From: Bacteriovorax sp. MedPE-SWde
GTDB lineage: Bacteria > Bdellovibrionota > Bacteriovoracia > Bacteriovoracales > Bacteriovoracaceae
Direction: 5' to 3'
NCBI GenBank assembly: GCA_001874305.1
Contig: MPCU01000014.1
Coordinates: 58,348-122,347 of the forward strand
Length of the DNA stretch: 64,000 nt
Shown: piece after piece, positions 34,252 to 43,655 of the stretch
How positions within the stretch are numbered: position 1 is the first letter of the stretch
Layout of the letters: the number at the start of each line of letters is the position of its first letter
Program-made: the position numbers and the translations under genes
Notes under the pieces: model-generated
The model's database searches: none
Told to the model about the DNA's origin: nothing
The model's input: the letters and a program-made list of their open reading frames with translations, nothing else

Positions 34252-35112
34252 ATGACACTAGATCAACTATATATTATTGACACAATAAATGAAGTAGGTG
34301 GACTTTCAGGGGCCGCCAAGAAACTACTTCGCTCTCCATCAGCCATTAGCTTGAATCTCAAAAATTTAGAAGATGAATGGGGTGTCCAAATATTTGATAG
34401 GTCTGAATATAGACTAAGGCTCACTCGAGAAGGTGAAGAGATCTTAAATAAAGTCCGACCAATTTTAGAAGGAGTGGAGGCACTAGAAGACTACACAAAA
34501 TCATTAGGAAATGGTCCAGAGGCTTCGATTAGAATCTGTATAGATAAACTATTCCCTATTAGTAAAATAGAACATGTACTTGTAGCTTTTAAAGAAAAGT
34601 TTCCCACAATAAAACTCTATATATATGTTCAAGGTAAAGACCTTCCAAGACAAACTGTGCTAAACAAGGAAGCAGACCTTGCAATAACATTTCAAAAAAA
34701 AGTTGAAGACGAGAGTTTTGACTATCTACCAATTTACACAATAAACATGCTCGCAGTCGCTTCACCAACTTTAATAGGGTCCTCAGATATTAAAATAAAA
34801 GACCTAGAGTCCAAAACTCAAATTATAGTAGGTGAATTTAGGAAAGAAGACATTGGTAAGTCCGGTATTCAAAAAGGTGATAGTAAGTGGTCAGTAACAG
34901 ATATTGCGACAAAAAAAAGTCTTATGCTCCAAGGCCTAGGCTATGGATACCTTCCTCTTTACCTAATTAAAGAAGAGCTTAAATCAGGTAAACTAATCCC
35001 AATAGACCTAATGAAAAAGGGCGAGGCACCATTTTGTATCGCCAAAAACATTGAAATGAGCATGGGACCAGGAAAGAAATTTCTATGGGAGTTTATAAAA
35101 AATAATATTTAA
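34252..35112 (+). CDS. LysR-family transcriptional regulator
   Basis: A 286-residue protein with an N-terminal helix-turn-helix (INEVGGLSGAAKKLLRSPSAISLNLKNLE at about 12-40, read in parts) and a periplasmic-binding-like effector domain (IRICIDKLFPI, AVASPTLIG, KSLMLQGLGYGYLP). No Shine-Dalgarno precedes the ATG. It is divergent from the DoxX-like gene and is the natural candidate to regulate it. The effector is unknown. Confidence 0.9.
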   Translation: MTLDQLYIIDTINEVGGLSGAAKKLLRSPSAISLNLKNLEDEWGVQIFDRSEYRLRLTREGEEILNKVRPILEGVEALEDYTKSLGNGPEASIRICIDKLFPISKIEHVLVAFKEKFPTIKLYIYVQGKDLPRQTVLNKEADLAITFQKKVEDESFDYLPIYTINMLAVASPTLIGSSDIKIKDLESKTQIIVGEFRKEDIGKSGIQKGDSKWSVTDIATKKSLMLQGLGYGYLPLYLIKEELKSGKLIPIDLMKKGEAPFCIAKNIEMSMGPGKKFLWEFIKNNI

Positions 35113-35209
35113 AACTATATAAAATATATGACCTTTAGAGACAAAGAGAGAATTAAAAAAGCTGTATCCACTTCGCTCGTGCCTTCATAGGAAAAATATC
35201 AACTGTATT

Positions 35210-37420
35210 TTAATGAACCTTAGAAAGGTAATGTACTAACTTCTTTTTGGTAATAGGTTTATCAATAAATCCATCTGGCCCTTTTTCAAGTGAGAGCTCT
35301 TTTACAGAGGCATTATCAGCACTCATTATAAAAATCATAATATTCTTATTCTTTGAAATATTGTAAATCTCAGTCATTAAATTTGTACCAAGCTCTCCGT
35401 CAAGGTTTTGATCAAGAAATAATACATCGTAATGATTCTTTTTAAGTTCTTCTATTAAATGACTGTATTGTGAACAAAGTTTAAATTGTACTTTTAGTTT
35501 ATTTAGCCATAACCGTAGAAGGTCTCTAATATTAACGTCGTCATCAAGGACAATAAGTTTAAGGTTTGGAAATGATGTTTTCAAAAACTCTGTTTGTGTA
35601 TTTTTTTCAGCTATTTCACTAGAGTAATTTAACCTTAGCACAAATTCACTACCACTCCCTTCTGTAGAGGTAACACTTATGTCAGCACCAAATGCCTCAA
35701 GAGTAGTTTTTACTAAAGGCATACCAAACCCTGTCCCCTCTTCATCGTTAGTACCTTTACGGCTAGTCTTTTCCGTTGAACTAAAGAGTTTCCCAAGAAG
35801 CTCCTCAGGCATCCCCATACCATTATCTCTAATAGACACTATGACGTAATCCCCCTCTACTTTAGATGAAATATGAATAACACCATCTTTGTATGAAAAC
35901 TTAATTGCATTAGAAACAAGGTTGTTTATTACATTATTTAGCATTGAGACAGGTTCAACATCAACTAAAGGGAGGCCATCACTAAGATCAAGTTCTATAT
36001 GTATATTTTTATTTTTTAAATTACTCTCGAAAATTTCTGGCGCGCGAAGTATCAGAGTATTAATATTAGTTGGTGACAGCTCTAGCTTTATTTTCCCCGA
36101 TTCAATCGCATCAACCTTTCGAACATGATTTAATAACTCGATCTGGTCCTTCGTTGCATCGTTTACCTTTTTCCAGGCCTTAAGATTGACATTAGGATCT
36201 TGCTGATTATCTTCAATCATATTATCACTTTGAGCGAGAGCGACATTAAGAAGGTTTATACTGTCATGACAAACGACTCTCAATAAATTCTTTAATTTTA
36301 ATGACTCCTTTGCCTTTAGACTTGAAACAAGCTCCTTTTCATTTAAATTCCAAACACCAAACATAAGGATTAAAGATTGAAAAATAAATCCAAGATACAA
36401 TATACCATTCATCCAGTGATGGAACTCTAGGACCCCTATTAAGGCCAAAACCCAAATTGTAACAAAGCAAAAAAATCCACCCCAAGTAAAGAAATAAACA
36501 AGAGACTCTCTCTTACTTATTTTAAAGAAATAACTAGGGATAAATAGTGAAATACCTATGAATAAAGAGAAGTATATCAAAAAGCTCTTTTGAACTATCG
36601 CCAAGATATTTACATCAAATATACTTAGTACACCTATACTAATAACATTCAAGAAAAACAGCATTGTTATACAAGAAGAAACTCTCCATAAGGTTTTGGA
36701 GTACTTCTTAACTTTAAAGTACTCACTTGTGAATAAAAGACAAAAAGCAAATGAGAGATTACTTGAAATTAATCTAAATGTTGATCCATAATCCATGTAT
36801 CCATTACTTAAGAATTGAATCACTCCTCTTACATCAGCAGAACTTGGTGTTACAAACAGAAGAAATAAGAAGTAATAGAGAAAACTTAAATCTCTCAAGA
36901 TTAGTGAAAAACAAAGTATAAACAAACCAACAGCTGTGGCACCACCAAGAAATAGCAATGTAGTTGATATTTTCATACCTTCAAATCTGCGAAATTCCTT
37001 ACTATCTAGAACAGAGAATGATATTTCTAAGAATATTGGTTTTTCCACCAGAATATATAATTCATGGGATACTATATGCCGTTGTAAAATCTCAATTGAA
37101 GGAACGAACCCACTCCCCTGAGAACGTACTTTGCGTTTTCGTTCTTTGTAGATCTCTTTTTTTACAACTTTATGTTTTCTATCAACAAGATAGAATTCAG
37201 TTGTAACAGAAGTAGGAAGATCTAGAAAAATAGTAATCGGTCCACTCTCAAAAGATATGAATTGAGACAAGTCGACTTTTAAAAGTTGCTTTTCAACACC
37301 CTTACCGTTGGACTCTGTAACAATCTCTTGAGAATCGAGAATATCATGTTTTACATGGACAGGGCCTTCAGCAAAACATGAAAAGCTAAATACGAATATA
37401 AGAAGCTTAAGGATTTGCAT
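35210..37420 (-). CDS. Hybrid 7TMR-DISM-type sensor histidine kinase
   Basis: About 736 residues from ATG 37420 (a GTG at 37435 is also possible). A signal peptide is followed by a periplasmic beta domain (20-150), then seven membrane segments (152-355) as in 7TMR-DISM receptors. His385 lies in RVVCHDSINLL, a HD..N variant of the H-box. The ATPase domain has NLVSNAIKFS, RDNGMGMP and GTGFGMP. A C-terminal receiver domain has Asp670 in LFLDQNLDG, the acidic pocket DDD and the Lys in DKPI. Signals from the envelope are probably relayed internally to another His or Asp. Confidence 0.87.
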   Translation of the reverse strand: MQILKLLIFVFSFSCFAEGPVHVKHDILDSQEIVTESNGKGVEKQLLKVDLSQFISFESGPITIFLDLPTSVTTEFYLVDRKHKVVKKEIYKERKRKVRSQGSGFVPSIEILQRHIVSHELYILVEKPIFLEISFSVLDSKEFRRFEGMKISTTLLFLGGATAVGLFILCFSLILRDLSFLYYFLFLLFVTPSSADVRGVIQFLSNGYMDYGSTFRLISSNLSFAFCLLFTSEYFKVKKYSKTLWRVSSCITMLFFLNVISIGVLSIFDVNILAIVQKSFLIYFSLFIGISLFIPSYFFKISKRESLVYFFTWGGFFCFVTIWVLALIGVLEFHHWMNGILYLGFIFQSLILMFGVWNLNEKELVSSLKAKESLKLKNLLRVVCHDSINLLNVALAQSDNMIEDNQQDPNVNLKAWKKVNDATKDQIELLNHVRKVDAIESGKIKLELSPTNINTLILRAPEIFESNLKNKNIHIELDLSDGLPLVDVEPVSMLNNVINNLVSNAIKFSYKDGVIHISSKVEGDYVIVSIRDNGMGMPEELLGKLFSSTEKTSRKGTNDEEGTGFGMPLVKTTLEAFGADISVTSTEGSGSEFVLRLNYSSEIAEKNTQTEFLKTSFPNLKLIVLDDDVNIRDLLRLWLNKLKVQFKLCSQYSHLIEELKKNHYDVLFLDQNLDGELGTNLMTEIYNISKNKNIMIFIMSADNASVKELSLEKGPDGFIDKPITKKKLVHYLSKVH

Positions 37421-37494
37421 AATTAGTTTCACCACATTAATATAGCACCATAGGCGATAATTACATATGTACCTATATATACGAAAGGAAGTCT

Positions 37495-37977
37495 ATGAAG
37501 TTTCTTACTACACTCTTAATATTTGCCCTTATTTCTTGCGCATCAAAGAATGACCTCAGCCTAGATACAAGATACGAGATTGGTAAAGCGCCAGAGATGA
37601 CAAGAAAGGAACTTGCTATTTTTATTGCTGGCACTCTTCAGGCCGCAGATATTCCTGTAGATGAGAAAATGCAAATAAAAAAAGAGATAGAAGTATATAT
37701 TGCAGAACTATCTATCCTGGAAATGAATACGAGAAGACTCTATGCCGCGATTTTAAAAAATCTTGGTCGTTCAAAGGCCAACGGAAAAAGTAAAACTGTT
37801 AAAGAGTTAAAAGCATCCATAATCAAAGTTAACCAACAACAAGTAAATTTAAAAATTAAATTACTTGATTTAATTATAAAGAAGTTTAATAAAACAACGA
37901 CACCTGAAGATCAAGAGTATATCTTAGAACAAATCTATAATACTCCAAATGAAGTCAGTCAAAACCGAGAAATTTAA
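37495..37977 (+). CDS. Small lipoprotein, unknown function
   Basis: A 160-residue protein with a lipobox LISC (Cys15) and GAAAGGAAG upstream. The mature part is helical and charged, with no cysteine after the lipidated one. Its stop shares TTTAAA with the stop of the convergent patatin gene. No family recognised. Confidence 0.65.
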   Translation: MKFLTTLLIFALISCASKNDLSLDTRYEIGKAPEMTRKELAIFIAGTLQAADIPVDEKMQIKKEIEVYIAELSILEMNTRRLYAAILKNLGRSKANGKSKTVKELKASIIKVNQQQVNLKIKLLDLIIKKFNKTTTPEDQEYILEQIYNTPNEVSQNREI

Positions 37978-40127
37978 AACTGCCAACCAAATAGTAGCGA
38001 GGAATATCGAGGCCACTCTTTTGCTGTCTTACTAAAGAACATCACTTGTTGAATAAATTGAATTTTAACTGACTCTAAAAATGTAACACCTACCACGAAT
38101 TGGCCTGCAAAATCTGAGCAACTTAGGAATGCTTCATTATGGTCGGCCTTATCTACGCATGCACCAACTTTAAAATCCCTTTCACTAGAGAACTGGTAAC
38201 CAATTCTGGCCCCCATATTAAACTGACGAATGGCAGACGAAGCGGTACGTTTTTCAAACTGAAGCCCAATATAGGGAAGAGCACCAAAATTAAAAGATTC
38301 TTGCTTCATTAAGGTTTCCAGACCATTAATCATGACTCCGTAATTAACTTTTCTATACCAAGAAGAAAATGAAGACTGATCAAATAGCTTCGTAAAACTT
38401 AAATCACTACTATTTGTTCCAATAAATATAGATCTCTCGTTTACACTAGGCACGTAGAAAGCGAAATTTAAGGCCGGGGAAGTGAACTGATTAAGTACAA
38501 AACGATCGTTCTTAGGTTGAGTCTTTGCTGCAAGCCTGGATGCATCGACTATTTTCTTTTTAACCATAAAAAGGGCCTTATCGCCTTCATCCACCTTGAG
38601 ACCAAGATCTTTAAAATGAAAACCATGATACCTAAGCCTTCTTAGAATATATTGTACTTGCGGCTCACCTTCATACTGCATCCAATCCTTTAATTCATGT
38701 CCTATAAAGTCTTCTGGTCCTTTACCCTCAATTGCCAAGTTACACAGCTCATTATCGACTTGGACATCAGGCGATACCTGGCGACACTGATTGAACAATC
38801 TTTCAATGGATACCATTAATAATGTTTTAAGGTTATTTACGGCGCGCTTTTCTTTGATTCTCAGACATTCCAAAATGATATCAGTCTTTCCATTAAAAAC
38901 TGACTGCATACAATATAAGTAAAGCATATCAGCATTAGATTCCTTAAATTTCTTAAGTGTTAATTTGTCTCTATTATTTAGATTTCTAATATTAGATGCA
39001 TCTAACATACCTACATAGAAATCAAATATTCTAAAATCCCTTTCAAAGAAACCAAAAAATCCATAGAGAGGCTCACTTGCCAAAGGAAGGGATCCCATTA
39101 TTGGAATAACCCTTTCAACCATCTCTGGATGGTTACCAAGAAAGTTTGTAACTTGCCCCTTTCTAGAAGAACTAACAAAGTTTTTTAACAGACTAAAAGT
39201 ATCTGATACCAGTCCCTCACTGATAGTATTACCGCGAACGGTCTCTATGGGATAATTTTTCACTCCAGGGTCTAAAATAAGAAACTGATCTCTAGCTTCT
39301 CTCTTAAGAGATTTACTAATTTTATACGCTACATCTATTGGCGCATTGTTGAAAATACCACCATCTATAAAGAGATCATTTCTAATATCTTCTCCTTTAC
39401 AGACCTTATACTCAGTATTTTTCATAAGACAATGGTCTAGACTAGTCGGCTCAAAAGCAATGGGAAAACTAGATGATGCAAGAAGAAGATTCTTGATATA
39501 AGAGAAGTTCTTCATATCATTTTGTAAAGGTAAAAAAGCCTGCACAGACCCATCACCTAAATTATGATTTCTTATAAGAGGTCTTTTTCCTTTACCTCTA
39601 CCAACAATTTTTACAGCAAAGAATTCTTGCGAACGAGGAAAGTTAAGGCCATCCTTACCATAATATGACAGAGGTGACTTTCTCGTAACTGTAACTCCTA
39701 AGTATGAGGTACAGCCTGTTCTTAACCCTTCATTCCAAGCTATTTCTAGTTCATTAAATATATCATTCAAAGATTCCCTTGAGAGAAGACCTTGAGATTT
39801 ATTATTCTCTTTAACGTAGAACTTTTCTAAGCTAAGAGGAAGCCACGATTTCCAAAACAGTGAAGTACTAGGGGTATATTTCTTATCACTACAGGCCTCA
39901 AGTACGGATATGAAAGAATTAATTGCACCTGCAGATGCCCCAGATAAAATAAGATTATTAACCTTGCCCTTCTCTTTTGCTGAACTTATTAAATAGTGTA
40001 GATAACCAGCTTCATAAACACCAAGTGAAACCCCACCTGTATTTGTTAGAGCATAAGATGGTTTACGGGCCTGCACACTAATAGAAAGCATGAGGGAAAT
40101 AACCAAGAGAAAGCTGATTTTTGTCAT
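37974..40127 (-). CDS. Secreted patatin-like phospholipase with probable outer-membrane barrel
   Basis: The ATG at 40127 begins a signal peptide (MTKISFLLVISLMLSISVQA). In the 717-residue protein the oxyanion loop is NTGGVSLGVYEAG, the nucleophile Ser65 is in GASAG, and the catalytic Asp255 is in DGGIFNNAP, so the patatin dyad is complete. After a helical middle region, residues about 560-717 look like amphipathic strands ending LLFGWQF with a terminal Phe. That recalls PlpD-type (type Vd) autotransported phospholipases, though no POTRA domain is evident. It could attack prey or host lipids. Confidence 0.85.
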   Translation of the reverse strand: MTKISFLLVISLMLSISVQARKPSYALTNTGGVSLGVYEAGYLHYLISSAKEKGKVNNLILSGASAGAINSFISVLEACSDKKYTPSTSLFWKSWLPLSLEKFYVKENNKSQGLLSRESLNDIFNELEIAWNEGLRTGCTSYLGVTVTRKSPLSYYGKDGLNFPRSQEFFAVKIVGRGKGKRPLIRNHNLGDGSVQAFLPLQNDMKNFSYIKNLLLASSSFPIAFEPTSLDHCLMKNTEYKVCKGEDIRNDLFIDGGIFNNAPIDVAYKISKSLKREARDQFLILDPGVKNYPIETVRGNTISEGLVSDTFSLLKNFVSSSRKGQVTNFLGNHPEMVERVIPIMGSLPLASEPLYGFFGFFERDFRIFDFYVGMLDASNIRNLNNRDKLTLKKFKESNADMLYLYCMQSVFNGKTDIILECLRIKEKRAVNNLKTLLMVSIERLFNQCRQVSPDVQVDNELCNLAIEGKGPEDFIGHELKDWMQYEGEPQVQYILRRLRYHGFHFKDLGLKVDEGDKALFMVKKKIVDASRLAAKTQPKNDRFVLNQFTSPALNFAFYVPSVNERSIFIGTNSSDLSFTKLFDQSSFSSWYRKVNYGVMINGLETLMKQESFNFGALPYIGLQFEKRTASSAIRQFNMGARIGYQFSSERDFKVGACVDKADHNEAFLSCSDFAGQFVVGVTFLESVKIQFIQQVMFFSKTAKEWPRYSSLLFGWQF

Positions 40128-40143
40128 TTTTATGTCCGGATAT

Positions 40144-40743
40144 CTATTTTTTGAAAAATAGTGGTAAGTGTACTTTATAATAAATTGCATAAGACCTTAA
40201 ACAAAGACCTAGAGTTATAGAAATCATTGTCGAGAATATTTCATCAATACCAAACATATTTAGAATGACGAAAGATCCTCCGCTTAAAATAGATGCTGTA
40301 ACATAGATTTCACGTCTCAAAACAATAGGTTTATCATTAAAAATAATATCTCTGATTATTCCACCTGCAACCCCTGTGAGAATACCCATGATAATCGCAA
40401 CTTCTTCCCTGAGACCAAACTTAAGGGCTTTTTTAGTACCTATTACAGTAAACAAGGCGAGTCCAAATGCATCTGCATAAAAGAGATATTTCAAAAGATT
40501 GTCTTTAAAGTGAACTAGAAAGTACGTTGATAGTGAACAAATCAAAATAACATAGAGATAAGTTACATCATGAGTCCAAAACACATCAGTATTTAGTATG
40601 AGGTCTCTAAGTGTTCCTCCCCCAACTGCGGTAAGAAATGCTGCAACAAGTACTCCAAGTACATCTAGTTCTTTACTGGCGGCCACAAAGATTGCAGTAA
40701 TTGCAAATATCACACAACCAAAGAGGTCTAAGTAATAAATCAT
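40144..40743 (-). CDS. TRIC-type/YadS-like membrane channel family protein
   Basis: The ATG at 40743 has AGGAG upstream and gives a normal 199-residue length; the frame is open to 40800. Two repeated units each carry a glycine-rich signature: VGGGTLRD and AGGIIRD, typical of the UPF0126/TRIC family. Bacterial members form trimeric cation channels or have been linked to glycine import. Seven hydrophobic segments are visible. The patatin gene starts 16 bases downstream and may share the transcript. Confidence 0.88.
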   Translation of the reverse strand: MIYYLDLFGCVIFAITAIFVAASKELDVLGVLVAAFLTAVGGGTLRDLILNTDVFWTHDVTYLYVILICSLSTYFLVHFKDNLLKYLFYADAFGLALFTVIGTKKALKFGLREEVAIIMGILTGVAGGIIRDIIFNDKPIVLRREIYVTASILSGGSFVILNMFGIDEIFSTMISITLGLCLRSYAIYYKVHLPLFFKK

Positions 40744-40841
40744 CCCAACTCCTAGTGATAATAAGATTAACATTATCTCCGTTAAGTGAACTTTGAACAA
40801 TCACTTTTTTCCATTATACTTATAATTAACAAAGGAATTTT

Positions 40842-42203
40842 ATGAAGGTTCAGTTCATCGGTGCAGCTCAGACAGTTACTGGCTCAAAGACATATATCGA
40901 AACAAAGAAATGCAGTGCTCTTATAGACTGTGGAATGTATCAGGGTATTAAGAGTATAGTTGACAAGAATCATTCACTTATTTCATTTGACGTAACAAGA
41001 CTTGATTACATTATTTTAACCCATGGTCATCTCGATCATTGCGGCCTCATACCAAGATATTACAAAGAAGGCTTTAGGGGTCGAATTATTTGTAGTCCGG
41101 CCACAAGAAAAATTGCGGAAATAATTATGTTAGATTCCGCTAGGATTCAAGTAAGTAATTACCTTAAGCACAAGAAAGATAAGACCATAAAAAAATCGAA
41201 TAAAAAAGGTATTGAGGCCCTATATGATGAAAAAGATGTTTATTCATGTTTGGAGCTATTTGATGAAATTGATTATGATAGTGAATATCAAGTTAATGAT
41301 ATTAGCTTAACTCTAAGACCGGCCGGACATATCCTCGGAGCAGCAGCACTGGAGTTAAAATATGAAGATAAAATTACATACTTCAGTGGAGATATTGGAC
41401 GGTTTAATGATCCCATGGAGTATGACCCAACAGTCCCAGATTCAATTGATAACTTATTCATGGAAACAACCTATGGGGATAGGGATCATGATCAAGCAGA
41501 CCCTATTGAACAACTCAAAAAGATAATTACTGAAACAAAGACTAATAAGGGTAAGATTTTAATCCCCTCATTTGCAGTAGCAAGAACTCAGTTATTATTA
41601 TTCTATATCAATAAACTATTTACAAAGTATCCTGAAACAAAAGTACCTGTATATGTCGACAGTCCGATGACTAAGAAAGTTACTGATCTTTATTCAAAGT
41701 TTTCACAAGAGTTAAGACCATCAGAATCAGAACTGGAAGAAATATTTTCTACTGCGACATTTTTAAAATGGGAAAGTGATTATAAGAAACTGAAGAAGAA
41801 AGAGAGCACATATATAATTATAAGTGCAAGTGGAATGGTTTCTGGAGGACGAGTACTAAAGTATCTTGATACAATAGGACGAAAGTCACAAAACACTATC
41901 GCATTAGTAGGTTACCAGGGAGAAGGAACTATCGGCAGACAACTTAGTGAAGGAAGCAAAGAAATAAGATTACTAGGTAGTCTCATGCCAGTAAGATCTA
42001 AGGTAGTACACCTACATACCCTATCTGCTCATGCTGATAGAACTGAACTTAAGAGTTGGATAACAAAGATAGCAAAGAAGCCAGAGCGTATATTTTTACT
42101 ACATGGTGAACTTCTAACAATGAAGAGCTTTAAAGAATATATATCTCAGGACTTTCAGGCCAAGATACATATCGCAAAAGAACAAGAAGAAATAATTTTA
42201 TAA
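40842..42203 (+). CDS. Beta-CASP metallo-beta-lactamase-fold nuclease (YSH1/CPSF-like)
   Basis: A 453-residue protein with HGHLDHCG (HxHxDH zinc motif), GHILGAA, FSGDIGRF and the beta-CASP signature SGMVSGGRVLKYL, then LSAHADRTEL. These define metallo-dependent RNA or DNA processing nucleases related to CPSF-73. Two zinc ions are expected at the active site. It is the first gene of a compact operon: a P-loop ATPase follows after 12 bases and an ATP-cone/nuclease gene after that. Confidence 0.92.
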   Translation: MKVQFIGAAQTVTGSKTYIETKKCSALIDCGMYQGIKSIVDKNHSLISFDVTRLDYIILTHGHLDHCGLIPRYYKEGFRGRIICSPATRKIAEIIMLDSARIQVSNYLKHKKDKTIKKSNKKGIEALYDEKDVYSCLELFDEIDYDSEYQVNDISLTLRPAGHILGAAALELKYEDKITYFSGDIGRFNDPMEYDPTVPDSIDNLFMETTYGDRDHDQADPIEQLKKIITETKTNKGKILIPSFAVARTQLLLFYINKLFTKYPETKVPVYVDSPMTKKVTDLYSKFSQELRPSESELEEIFSTATFLKWESDYKKLKKKESTYIIISASGMVSGGRVLKYLDTIGRKSQNTIALVGYQGEGTIGRQLSEGSKEIRLLGSLMPVRSKVVHLHTLSAHADRTELKSWITKIAKKPERIFLLHGELLTMKSFKEYISQDFQAKIHIAKEQEEIIL

Positions 42204-42215
42204 GGTGGAGCAATA

Positions 42216-42806
42216 ATGAAAAAGCAAATAAAAGTAGTTATAACAGGTGGACCTGGTGGTGGAAAAACTACAGCGCTTGATTTATTTCGAAGAGAGCTAA
42301 ACGAGAAAGTAGCTGTAGTGCCAGAATCAGCAACAGTTCTTTTTTGTGGTGGAATACAAAGATCTAATAATAAAGAGGTTCTCAAGGCCACTCAAAAAGC
42401 GATATATCAACTTCAATGCAACCTTGAAGACATACAAGAGAAAGCAAACCCGGAAAAATTATTAATATGTGACAGGGGAACAGTTGATGGACTTGCCTAC
42501 TGGCCCTCAAGCGATGAAGAGTTCTTTGAGTTAGTAGACTCAACATTTGAAGAAGAAATGAATAAATATGATGCTGTAATTTTCTTTGAAACTGCTGCCA
42601 GTAGTGGTCTAGATATAAATAGTAACAACCCTATTAGAAATGAGTCTGATCAACAAGCAATAGATCTCGACAAGAGATTACAGTCAATTTGGTCGAGGCA
42701 TCCAAATTATCATTTTGTTGCAAGTTCAGAGTCTTTTATAAAGAAGATCATGCTAGGAATTATGACAATTGAAAATGTAATTAATCAAAAAAACAGAGAA
42801 GAATAA
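42216..42806 (+). CDS. AAA_28-type P-loop ATPase
   Basis: A 196-residue protein with Walker A GGPGGGKTT (11-19), an ESATVLFCGG segment and a Walker B-like LLICDRGTVDG. This matches the small AAA_28 (NadR kinase-like) family that often has nucleoside or nucleotide-kinase folds. It has AAGGTGGAG upstream. The stop TAA overlaps the next ATG by one base. The operon context suggests a nucleotide-handling or nucleic-acid function. Confidence 0.8.
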   Translation: MKKQIKVVITGGPGGGKTTALDLFRRELNEKVAVVPESATVLFCGGIQRSNNKEVLKATQKAIYQLQCNLEDIQEKANPEKLLICDRGTVDGLAYWPSSDEEFFELVDSTFEEEMNKYDAVIFFETAASSGLDINSNNPIRNESDQQAIDLDKRLQSIWSRHPNYHFVASSESFIKKIMLGIMTIENVINQKNREE

Positions 42807-43627
42807 TGAAGAACTTTGTTATAAAGAAAAGATGTAGTGACTATGAACCTCTTGACCTTTTAAAGTTAAGAAAAAGTTTACAAAAGTCTGGAGCTTCACG
42901 ATCTCTTTGTGACGAAGTCGTTTCAGAAATTTCTCCAAAGATAAAAGATCGCTCAACAAGTAACGAGTTATTTAAACTCGCACGTAAGACTCTTGCCAAG
43001 AAGTCACAAGTGCTTGCTGCGAATTACCACATAGTACGAGGTATTTACGAACTAGGACCAACCGGTTATCCGTTTGAAAAACTTTGCGCAGAAATGCTTA
43101 AAAAAAAGGGCTTTCATACGAGAGTAGGTGTAATCTTAAAGGGTGAACACGTAAAACACGAAGTTGATGTTATTGCAGAAAGGAGTGATGCCAGACTACT
43201 ATGTGAATGTAAATTTCACAACAAGAACACTGGTAAGAGTAATGTTAAAGTACCTCTCTATATACATAGTAGGTTTTTAGATATACTTGGGCACCATGGC
43301 AAGAGCGCATACAACTCCTATGCAATATTTTCAAATACAACATTTTCAAAAGATGCAATTACTTATGCTGAAGGAGTTGGGATAAAGCTTTTTTCAATGA
43401 ACTACCCGAGAAAGAACACATTTGTAGATCATATAATAAGGTATAAAATCTATCCTATTACTTGCTTAAAAACACTAAAGAGAAGAGATATTCAATTTTT
43501 ATTAGACAAGGGTGTTGTTGTTATAAAACAATTAAAAGAAAAAATAGATCTTCTACAAGAAAGGGAAATTAAGCCAAATGAAATTATAGCAATTCAAAGA
43601 GAGATAAACCTTTTATTAAAGGCCTAG
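42806..43627 (+). CDS. ATP-cone plus PD-(D/E)xK (Mrr-like) protein
   Basis: A 273-residue fusion. The N-terminal 90 residues form an ATP-cone (FVIKKRCSDYEPLDLLKLRKSL..., read in parts), the nucleotide-sensing module of ribonucleotide reductases. Residues 90-190 carry a restriction-endonuclease-like core: Glu119-Val-Asp121, then Glu134-Cys-Lys136 (CECKFH). A helical C-terminal domain follows. The design suggests a nuclease that is controlled by ATP/dATP. It is translationally coupled to the AAA gene. Confidence 0.8.
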   Translation: MKNFVIKKRCSDYEPLDLLKLRKSLQKSGASRSLCDEVVSEISPKIKDRSTSNELFKLARKTLAKKSQVLAANYHIVRGIYELGPTGYPFEKLCAEMLKKKGFHTRVGVILKGEHVKHEVDVIAERSDARLLCECKFHNKNTGKSNVKVPLYIHSRFLDILGHHGKSAYNSYAIFSNTTFSKDAITYAEGVGIKLFSMNYPRKNTFVDHIIRYKIYPITCLKTLKRRDIQFLLDKGVVVIKQLKEKIDLLQEREIKPNEIIAIQREINLLLKA

Positions 43628-43655
43628 ACTCTCCTACTTACCTAGAGTAGAGTCT
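43626..43655. terminator. Hairpin between convergent genes
   Basis: AGACTCT (43626-43632) pairs with AGAGTCT (43649-43655). The rightward stop (43625-43627) overlaps the left arm and the leftward stop (43642-43644) lies in the loop. There is no strong T run. Confidence 0.45.
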
